Assembly (NCBI GenBank): GCA_031270215.1
Contig: JAISYB010000197.1
Coordinates: 1-13,201, forward strand
Reading direction: 5' to 3'
Source of the DNA: Streptococcaceae bacterium
Lineage (GTDB): Bacteria > Bacillota > Bacilli > Lactobacillales > Streptococcaceae
Length of the DNA: 13,201 bases
Shown: positions 1-5,729 of the stretch, piece by piece
Layout of the letters: every line of letters starts with the position of its first letter
Position numbering within the stretch: the stretch's first letter is position 1
Program-made: the position numbers and the translations under genes
Notes under the pieces: generated by a model
What the model saw: only the letters and a program-made list of their open reading frames with translations
What the model was told of the DNA's origin: nothing
The model's database searches: none

Positions 1-329
1 ATGACTAAGGCATATGGATTATGTTTTAAGGCGTTCGCCACAGCTCGTGCTTTACCCGCTTCATCAATCATCTGGGCAATTTCGCTGTAGGTCATTACTT
101 GACCGAAAGGAATACTTTGAGCTGCGATTAAAACTTTTTGACTAAATGCTGGGACATCAAGCTTTAAGGGGAGAAAAAATAGCTTTAGTTCTCGATTGAA
201 AAAAGCTGTGACTTGCATTTCTAACTCAATATTTCGCTCACCAGACACGATGGGCTGCCACGAAATTTTCTGCAATACACCGTTCACTGAAAGATAAAAT
301 AAATCGCCAAAGGGCGTCTTGATGTTCAT
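1..329 (-). CDS. ogt: Methylated-DNA--protein-cysteine methyltransferase, 5' part (cut by window edge)
   Basis: Read on the minus strand from ATG at 329, this gives 109 residues beginning MNIKTPFGDLFYLSVNG and leaving the window at NPYALVI. The segment around residues 63-109 (FSQKVLIAAQSIPFGQVMTYSEIAQMI..ARAVANALKHNP) matches the DNA-binding region of O6-alkylguanine alkyltransferases (F.KVW..L..IP.G...SY..IA, R.V..A...NP). These suicide enzymes move an alkyl group from O6-alkylguanine in DNA to their own cysteine. The catalytic PCHR motif normally follows NP within a few residues, so it should lie just beyond base 1 and cannot be verified here. A GGAGGTG ribosome binding site (337-343 on the complement) supports the start. 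The gene is divergent from the yunD string. Truncation is due to the window only. An inactive Atl-type homologue (W instead of C) cannot be excluded from what is visible. Confidence 0.88.
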   Translation of the reverse strand, partial: MNIKTPFGDLFYLSVNGVLQKISWQPIVSGERNIELEMQVTAFFNRELKLFFLPLKLDVPAFSQKVLIAAQSIPFGQVMTYSEIAQMIDEAGKARAVANALKHNPYALV

Positions 330-352
330 CTGCTACACCTCCATGCATTATT

Positions 353-358
353 AGTATA
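353..358 (-). promoter_or_regulatory. Candidate -10 box for the alkyltransferase gene
   Basis: The minus strand reads TATACT here, a five-of-six match to the sigma-A -10 box. A transcript starting about 7 bases downstream would begin near 346, just before the ribosome binding site at 337-343. No good -35 hexamer is visible at 16-18 bp spacing, so this is weak. The box overlaps the plus-strand TATAAT by two bases. Confidence 0.3.
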
Positions 359-362
359 TAAT
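357..362 (+). promoter_or_regulatory. Candidate -10 box for the yunD-yutD-mutL string
   Basis: A perfect TATAAT lies 47 bp upstream of the chosen yunD start, in the only intergenic space before this gene string. The -35 region (around 334-339, TACACC) is poor and no TG extension is present. The call rests on the -10 match and position. Confidence 0.4.
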
Positions 363-408
363 GAAATGAAGGAAAATAAAAATAACTGTGGTGACTAACG
401 AGGCTTTT

Positions 409-1770
409 ATGGAAAGAATAAAGATTTTACATACGAATGACTTGCATTCACACTTTGAAAATTGGCCGAAGATTAGGCGGTTTTTATTAGCTGAGCAAAA
501 GGATCCTAATGCGACAGTTTACACTTTTGATTTGGGGGATTTTATTGACCGATTTCATCCTTTGACCGAAGCGACAAGTGGCAAGGCAAATATTGAGCTG
601 ATGAATGAAGTCCACTATGATGCAGTGACGATTGGGAATAATGAGGGAATCGGCAGTGCTAAAAAGGATTTAAATCAGCTTTATGATGCCGCAAATTTTG
701 ATGTGGTTTTGGGGAATTTAAAGGAACCTACGACTAACCAGCTGCCTGATTGGGCATGTCCGTATAAGATTTTAGAAACAGCTGATGGCACACGTCTTGC
801 TATTCTTGGCTTGACTGCTTATTTCCCCTTAACCTATGCACCGAACGGCTGGAGGATTGAAACGGTTGATACCGTGTTGCCGGATTTGCTTGCCGAGGTA
901 AAAAATGAAGCGGATGTGATTATTCTCCTCAGTCATTTGGGGATTTCAGAGGATAGGCGCCTTGCCAAAATTTACCCAGAGCTTGATATTATTATTGGCT
1001 CACACACCCACCATCTCTTGCCATCTGGTGAGATAGTCAATGGGACCTTGCTTGCTGCGGCAGGTAAATGGGGTAGATATATTGGGACAATTGAATTATT
1101 ATTAAAAGGGAAGCAAATTATTGATTTCAAAATTTCAACAGTTACAACAGATAGCTTGGCAATGTATCCAGATGATGAACGTGAGATTTTAACACTTTGG
1201 AATAAGGGCAATCAGTTGTTGGAAGCAGAATCTGTTGGTTTCTTACCTAAGACGCTGTCTAATGACGAAAAAGCTAATTTTCCTTTGACATTTTGTAGCT
1301 TGAAAGCATTGCAACGCTTTGCTGGGGTAGATGTAGCGATTCTAAATAGTGGCTTATTTCTTGGAAATTTACCTAAAGGTATGGTCAATATGGGGCAGCT
1401 TCATCAGATTTTACCTCATCCGATGCATATTATTAAAGTTACCTTGCCAGGAAGTGAGATTAAGCGGCTTGTACTGGAAATGGAAAAGGCACGTGGATTT
1501 CTACGGCATTTTCCAATGGTTGGAATGGGATTTCGAGGCAAAGTATTTGGTTCAATTGTCTATCAGGGTCTTAGCTTCGATGAAAAAACGCAACGTGTTA
1601 GTTGGCTAGGGCAAGTACTTGATGAACAAAAAAACTATACCTTTGCAACAGTTGACCACTTTTTATTCATTCCATTTTTTCCAACGATTGAAATTAAAGG
1701 TGAGATTGAATTTATCTTTCCAGAATTTATTAGACAGGTATTTGCAGATTATTTAAGTGAATTATCATAA
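409..1770 (+). CDS. yunD: YunD-type metallophosphatase, 5'-nucleotidase/UshA superfamily
   Basis: A 453-residue cytoplasmic protein with no signal peptide, unlike secreted UshA-type 5'-nucleotidases. The N-terminal calcineurin-like metallophosphoesterase domain (about 1-210) shows metal-ligand motifs in order: ND-LH at residues 10-13, DLGD at 41-44, GNNE at 76-79 (an N where most family members have GNHE), LSHLG with H176, and GSHTHH with H199 and H201. The rest resembles the 5'-nucleotidase C-terminal domain. The family hydrolyses nucleotides or related phosphoesters; the actual substrate of YunD proteins is unknown to me. I chose ATG 409, which has GAGG five bases upstream and begins MERIKILHTNDLHSHF as the family does. 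An in-frame GTG at 388 lacks a well-placed ribosome binding site. The stop overlaps the yutD ribosome binding site, so translational coupling is likely. Confidence 0.85.
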   Translation: MERIKILHTNDLHSHFENWPKIRRFLLAEQKDPNATVYTFDLGDFIDRFHPLTEATSGKANIELMNEVHYDAVTIGNNEGIGSAKKDLNQLYDAANFDVVLGNLKEPTTNQLPDWACPYKILETADGTRLAILGLTAYFPLTYAPNGWRIETVDTVLPDLLAEVKNEADVIILLSHLGISEDRRLAKIYPELDIIIGSHTHHLLPSGEIVNGTLLAAAGKWGRYIGTIELLLKGKQIIDFKISTVTTDSLAMYPDDEREILTLWNKGNQLLEAESVGFLPKTLSNDEKANFPLTFCSLKALQRFAGVDVAILNSGLFLGNLPKGMVNMGQLHQILPHPMHIIKVTLPGSEIKRLVLEMEKARGFLRHFPMVGMGFRGKVFGSIVYQGLSFDEKTQRVSWLGQVLDEQKNYTFATVDHFLFIPFFPTIEIKGEIEFIFPEFIRQVFADYLSELS

Positions 1771-1776
1771 AGGAGG
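1769..1776 (+). promoter_or_regulatory. Ribosome binding site deciding the yutD start
   Basis: AAAGGAGG spans the last two bases of the yunD stop codon and sits four bases before ATG 1781. An upstream in-frame GTG at 1757 would place this site inside the coding sequence, so 1781 is the better start. Confidence 0.8.
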
Positions 1777-1780
1777 CATT

Positions 1781-2401
1781 ATGCGCCGAAGTCCAGAAGA
1801 AGAAGCAGCACGAGTTAAAAATTATGAAAGGTTTCCAGGTGAGCAGGTTGTTCTCCAAGATGATCAGGTTGTCATTGGAGATAAGCTTTACCGAATTGTT
1901 TTCAATTATCGAGAGGGCTTTGATGCTGAAAAGCTGGAGCAGCGTTTCTCGAATATTTTAGGTAAATATGACTATATTGTTGGCGATTGGGGATATGATC
2001 AGCTGCGTCTAAGAGGGTTTTACCAAGATTTCAAAAAGAAGGTCAACACAGATAAAAAGATTGATACATTGATTGATTATTTGTATGAGTATTGTAATTT
2101 TGGTTGCTCATTTTTCGTTTTGGAAAAGCTTGATGTAGCTAAGCAGTCTAAGTCGACTAATGCGGAGAAACCACAACGTATTTTATCAGATGTGCGAGAA
2201 AATAAAGGAAAGCCCGCTGTTAATCAAAGAAGAAAACAGCAGAATAAAGGACAAAATTATCAAGCCTTTATTGATGAAAAGGTCGGCGCTTTGATAGAGC
2301 AGCGCAAGCCGGTCATCAAGACACGTCAGAAAAAAGAACGTGTAGCAGGTGAGGAGGTTGTTAAGAAGAGCAATCATTTTACCATAAAAAAGAGAAGTTA
2401 G
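1781..2401 (+). CDS. yutD: YutD family protein
   Basis: A 206-residue protein. Residues about 33-116 form the YutD-like domain, recognised from KYDYIVGDWGYDQLRLRGF (62-80) and the block LIDYLYEYCNFGCSFFVLEKL (97-117), which are hallmarks of this Firmicute family. The molecular function is not known to me. After about residue 118 the chain becomes low-complexity and strongly basic (many K, R and Q, ending in HFTIKKRS), a likely disordered tail that could bind nucleic acid or another acidic partner; that is inference from composition. It lies 10 bp behind yunD and 34 bp ahead of mutL on the same strand, so the three are probably co-transcribed. The family core alone is roughly half this length, so the tail is a species- or genus-level extension. 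Confidence 0.87.
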   Translation: MRRSPEEEAARVKNYERFPGEQVVLQDDQVVIGDKLYRIVFNYREGFDAEKLEQRFSNILGKYDYIVGDWGYDQLRLRGFYQDFKKKVNTDKKIDTLIDYLYEYCNFGCSFFVLEKLDVAKQSKSTNAEKPQRILSDVRENKGKPAVNQRRKQQNKGQNYQAFIDEKVGALIEQRKPVIKTRQKKERVAGEEVVKKSNHFTIKKRS

Positions 2402-2435
2402 TATGTCTATTAGCTAGATAAAAAAGGAGCGACAT

Positions 2436-4367
2436 GTGCCTAAGATAATAGAACTTTCGGAGAATTTAGCCAATCAAATTGCAGCAGGTGAAGTGATTGA
2501 GCGCCCCGCATCAGTCGTTAAAGAGTTGATTGAGAATGCAATTGATGCACAAAGCACTCAAATTGTTTTGACAGTTGAGGAGAGCGGTTTAAAAAAAATA
2601 GAGATTAATGATAATGGTGTGGGAATTGAGCAGGCTGATGTTTTGGCAGCATTCAAGCGCCATGCAACGAGTAAAATCAAAAATCAAGATGACCTCTTTC
2701 GGATTCGGACCTTAGGCTTTCGCGGTGAAGCATTACCGTCAATTGCCTCAGTTTCAGAGATTTATATGGAAACGGCAAGCACTAGTGAAGCAGCCGGGAC
2801 GCAGATTACCTTAAAGGGTAGTGAGTTAGTGAAGCAAGCACCGTTTGCTAAACGGCGTGGCACGAAGATTTCTGTCACGAATTTGTTTTATAATACACCG
2901 GCACGATTGAAATATATTAAAAGCTTGCAGGCAGAATTAGCGCATATTAGTGATGTTATCAATCGTTTATCCTTAGCGCATCCAAATATTGCTTTTACGC
3001 TAATTAGTGATGGCAGACAGTTGATTAAAACAGCTGGTAGTGGTGATTTAAAGCAAGCTATTGCGGGCATTTATGGGATTTCTACGGCTAAAAGGACGAT
3101 TGAAGTGACTGGCTCAGACCTAGACTTCACGCTTTCAGGCTTTATCAGCTTGCCGGAGGTGACTCGGGCAAGTAAGAATTACATCACGATTTTGGTCAAT
3201 GGTCGCTATATCAAAAATTTCTTGATTAATCGTGCATTGATTGAAGGCTATGGATCAAAGCTAATGATTGGACGTTTTCCGTTGGCTGTTTTAAATATCA
3301 TGATTGATCCCTTACTGATTGATGTCAATGTTCATCCGACTAAGCAGGAAGTTCGTCTATCTAAGGAAAAAGAGCTGATGGACTTAATCAAAACGGCGGT
3401 CTTTAACGCATTAAAGGACGAACGCTTAATCCCTAGCGCTTATGATAATTTAACGCAGGGAACCAAGTCAATTCGTGAGGTGAGCGAGCAGCTGGAGCTG
3501 ACTTTGAAGTCTTATCCTAAGCAAGAAAGGCTGGCAGCTGATGAGCCGTTTAGCATTGCTGAGAGTAAAATGATTTTTTCCAAGGTAGATAATCCTGAAA
3601 ATCTAGCTAGCCAAGCGATTGTTCCTCCGGTGATTACACCGCTAAATCAGGATACCTCGGTTACTTGTTCTGAACATCCCGCACTTGATTTTTCAGACAA
3701 TGGTAAGCGTGAATTAAAGAATGCGTGGGAACGTTTGGCAAGTGAGGAGGCAAGGAGTTTTCCAACCCTTGAGTATTTCGGACAAATGCGCGGTACCTAT
3801 CTGTTTGCGCAAAGCTCTGATGGTCTATATATCATTGACCAGCACGCAGCGCAGGAGCGAATTAAGTACGAGTACTATCGGGAGAAGATTGGTGATGTCG
3901 ATGAGTCGCAGCAAACACTGCTCATTCCGATTATTTTAGCTTATAGTGTTAGTGATTTTATTAAGATTAATGAAAATCTTGCTGCACTCCAAGCTGTCGG
4001 TGTCTTGCTGAGTGCTTACGGAGAAAGTAGCTTTATCCTCCGCAGTCATCCGGCATGGTTTCCACGTGGTGAGGAAGAGGATACGATTCGTCAGCTTATT
4101 GAATTGCTTTTAGTGACAGGTCATGTCAGCGTGAAAGAGCTACGTGCTGAAACGGCAATCATGATGAGTTGCAAACGTTCGATTAAAGCCAATCATCATT
4201 TGGAGGAATTTGAAGCTAGACAGCTCCTAGCGGACTTGTCGCTTTGTCAAAATCCATATAATTGCCCGCATGGCAGACCAGTACTGATTCATTTTTCACC
4301 AAGTGAAATGGAGAAGATGTTCAAGCGTATTCAAGACCCACATCGAAGGGGCATTGATGATGAATAA
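2436..4367 (+). CDS. mutL: DNA mismatch repair protein MutL (endonuclease type)
   Basis: A 643-residue MutL. The N-terminal GHKL ATPase has motif I in ASVVKELIENAIDA (25-38, catalytic E30, Mg ligand N34), motif II DNGVGI (59-64), FKRHATSKI (73-81), motif III GFRGEALPSI (94-103) and GTKISVTNLFYNTPAR (142-157). A linker of about 100 variable residues (330-440) leads to the dimerisation domain, which carries the metal-dependent nicking motif DQHA-x2-E-x4-E (468-479), plus SCKRSIKA (578-585) and CPHGRP (610-615). This is therefore the self-nicking MutL type found in bacteria without MutH. It acts with MutS in post-replicative repair. The start is GTG 2436 with AAAAGGAG ahead of it; the overlapping ATG at 2434 reaches a stop after four codons. 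No mutS lies upstream, where many Firmicutes have it. Confidence 0.97.
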   Translation: MPKIIELSENLANQIAAGEVIERPASVVKELIENAIDAQSTQIVLTVEESGLKKIEINDNGVGIEQADVLAAFKRHATSKIKNQDDLFRIRTLGFRGEALPSIASVSEIYMETASTSEAAGTQITLKGSELVKQAPFAKRRGTKISVTNLFYNTPARLKYIKSLQAELAHISDVINRLSLAHPNIAFTLISDGRQLIKTAGSGDLKQAIAGIYGISTAKRTIEVTGSDLDFTLSGFISLPEVTRASKNYITILVNGRYIKNFLINRALIEGYGSKLMIGRFPLAVLNIMIDPLLIDVNVHPTKQEVRLSKEKELMDLIKTAVFNALKDERLIPSAYDNLTQGTKSIREVSEQLELTLKSYPKQERLAADEPFSIAESKMIFSKVDNPENLASQAIVPPVITPLNQDTSVTCSEHPALDFSDNGKRELKNAWERLASEEARSFPTLEYFGQMRGTYLFAQSSDGLYIIDQHAAQERIKYEYYREKIGDVDESQQTLLIPIILAYSVSDFIKINENLAALQAVGVLLSAYGESSFILRSHPAWFPRGEEEDTIRQLIELLLVTGHVSVKELRAETAIMMSCKRSIKANHHLEEFEARQLLADLSLCQNPYNCPHGRPVLIHFSPSEMEKMFKRIQDPHRRGIDDE

Positions 4368-4382
4368 ACTAGGGAGAATGTA

Positions 4383-5345
4383 ATGGAACAATTAAATTTG
4401 GGAATTATCGGTACAGGCGTAATTGCCAAGAGTATGGCTGAAAAATTAAACGAAGTCTATGGAACGATTTATGGTGTGACGAGTGTAAGAGAAGAAAGTC
4501 GTGTGGCATTTGCAAAAGCATACAATATCAAAAATGTTTTTAGTACAACTGAAGCATTGCTTGCTGATCCTATGATTGATGCAGTCTATATCGCAACACC
4601 ACATCATCTGCACGCATCACTTATTGAGCTTGCATTACTTGCAGGAAAACACGTTTTATGCGAAAAGGCGATTACAGTGACGAGTAAAGAGCTTGAAGGT
4701 TTAATCGCTTTGGCTAGAAGTCGAAGCTTGATTTTAATGGAAGCAATGACGATTTTTCACATGCCTTTATTTCAAACGCTAAAGCAGCAGGTTTCAGAGG
4801 GTTTGATTGGACAGCTCAAAATTATTCAAGTCAATTTTGGTAGTCATAAGGACTATGACCCAAGTAATCGATTTTTTAATCCGCAGCTGGCAGGTGGTGC
4901 GCTCTTAGACATTGGCGGTTATGCCGTTAGTGTTGCCAGGCTGTTTTTATCTGAGCAGCCAGAAGTCGTCATGTCAACGGTGGATTATTTTGAAACAGGT
5001 GTTGATGAAACCTCGGCAACTATTTTAAAAAATGCAGTCGGTCAAATCACTGCGCTCACTCTTTCCATGAGAGCCAAGCAACCAAAGCGTGCCCTAATTG
5101 CCGGAGATAAAGGTTATCTTGAAATCTATGATTATCCAAGAGGTGAGGTTGCGACATTTACTGAAACGGCAAGTGGAAAAGTTCGTGAAATTCGTGCAGG
5201 AGAAACTAGCCAAGCACTGCGTTATGAGCTGCTAGACTTTGCTCATTTCGTTGAAACGGGCGATTTGGATGCAGCGATTGGTCTTAGCCTAGATGTTTCA
5301 CGGCTATTAGATCAAATTCGGAATCAATGGGATAAATCAAAATAA
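4383..5345 (+). CDS. Gfo/Idh/MocA family NAD(P)-dependent oxidoreductase
   Basis: A 320-residue soluble enzyme. The N-terminal Rossmann fold begins at once with LGIIGTGVIAKSMAEKL (glycines at 7, 10 and 12), and YIATPHHLHASLIELALLAGKHVLCEKAIT (69-98) is the family's cofactor and active-site region. The usual EKP lysine-proline motif is EKA here (K95). The C-terminal alpha/beta domain contains GGALLDIGGY (171-180), typical of the dihydrodiol/glucose-fructose oxidoreductase branch. Such enzymes oxidise or reduce sugars, inositols or related polyols; the substrate cannot be assigned. ATG 4383 has AGGGAG six bases upstream and follows the mutL stop by 15 bp, so it is probably the last gene of the mutL transcript, though its job appears unrelated to repair. 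Confidence 0.88.
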   Translation: MEQLNLGIIGTGVIAKSMAEKLNEVYGTIYGVTSVREESRVAFAKAYNIKNVFSTTEALLADPMIDAVYIATPHHLHASLIELALLAGKHVLCEKAITVTSKELEGLIALARSRSLILMEAMTIFHMPLFQTLKQQVSEGLIGQLKIIQVNFGSHKDYDPSNRFFNPQLAGGALLDIGGYAVSVARLFLSEQPEVVMSTVDYFETGVDETSATILKNAVGQITALTLSMRAKQPKRALIAGDKGYLEIYDYPRGEVATFTETASGKVREIRAGETSQALRYELLDFAHFVETGDLDAAIGLSLDVSRLLDQIRNQWDKSK

Positions 5346-5409
5346 GCTGGTAAGTAGCACCTAGCGATGTAGAAAATTCGGAGCTATTGGCATTGTATAT
5401 AAAAAAGTG

Positions 5410-5436
5410 ATAAGGAATTGGAAGTAATTTCCTTAT
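5410..5436 (+). terminator. Weak stem-loop after the oxidoreductase gene
   Basis: ATAAGGAA (5410-5417) can pair with TTCCTTAT (5429-5436) across an 11-base loop. GATAAG (5409-5414) can alternatively pair with CTTATC (5438-5443). No run of T follows, so the terminator reading is tentative; the larger palindrome downstream may be the real transcript end. Confidence 0.3.
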
Positions 5437-5453
5437 TCTTATCAAAAGTTATG

Positions 5454-5572
5454 ATTTGAGTCTGAGCCAAACTCTTTAAAAAAATAGAAAATCGTATGAA
5501 ATCAACATTTCCACAGATGAATTTCATACGATTTTTCTATTTTCAAAACTTTTGGGGCAGGCTCTTTTATGA
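5454..5572. repeat. Large palindromic intergenic element
   Basis: The core is a near-perfect inverted repeat: 5481-5502 against 5521-5543, 22 paired bases with one extra T in the right arm, around an 18-base loop. Outside the core the flanks are also imperfectly inverted: GAGTCTGAGCCAAA on the left (about 5458-5471) mirrors TTTGGGGCAGGCTC on the right (5551-5564). The whole is about 115-120 bp and could fold into one long hairpin. The ends resemble the GGCTGGGACAAA-type palindromes I know from intergenic regions of enterococci and lactobacilli; that comparison is from memory. The T-rich right arm may also let it act as a terminator. Only one copy is in the window. Confidence 0.6.
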
Positions 5573-5671
5573 GAAATGCGATGCCGACTGAGAAAGGACA
5601 AACGTCATCAGTTGTTGTTTCACTTTTTTTCCTATAAATATCAGAGTGAGGGGCTAAATTGTTATTTTATG

Positions 5672-5680
5672 TGCTAAAAT
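5672..5680 (+). promoter_or_regulatory. Candidate extended -10 promoter for the PTS regulator
   Basis: TGCTAAAAT has the TGn extension directly before a five-of-six -10 box. It lies 50 bp before the TTG start at 5730. No good -35 hexamer is present at 16-18 bp, which extended -10 promoters tolerate. Confidence 0.35.
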
Positions 5681-5718
5681 TAACTTAAAGGTGATTATTT
5701 GTTTCGTTTAAAGCAGCT

Positions 5719-5723
5719 GGAGG
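5719..5723 (+). promoter_or_regulatory. Ribosome binding site deciding the TTG start of the regulator
   Basis: GGAGG sits six bases before TTG 5730, the ideal distance. The first ATG in frame would remove the N-terminal half of the winged helix, so TTG is the credible start. Confidence 0.75.
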
Positions 5724-5729
5724 TGCAGC

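Larger units (their letters stand above)
5346..5729. other. 384-bp intergenic region between the mutL string and the PTS regulator
   Basis: I see no convincing coding frame here. In order it holds a weak stem-loop just after the oxidoreductase gene (5410-5436), a large AT-rich palindromic element (5454-5572), about 80 bp with no structure I can name, and a candidate extended -10 promoter (5672-5680) with the ribosome binding site of the PTS regulator at 5719-5723. Confidence 0.8.

Noticed and set aside
388..408. GTG at 388 as the yunD start (7 extra residues)
   Set aside because: No ribosome binding site at a proper distance. ATG 409 has GAGG five bases upstream and gives the family-typical N-terminus.
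972..1211. 79-codon minus-strand open frame inside yunD
   Set aside because: It is antisense to a clearly conserved coding region, and its translation shows no domain.
1757..1780. GTG at 1757 as the yutD start
   Set aside because: It lies inside yunD, and the strong AAAGGAGG at 1769-1776 would then be coding. ATG 1781 is better placed.
2186..2377. 63-codon minus-strand open frame in the yutD tail
   Set aside because: The apparent hydrophobic protein is just the complement of a K/E/Q-rich tail. It has no support of its own.
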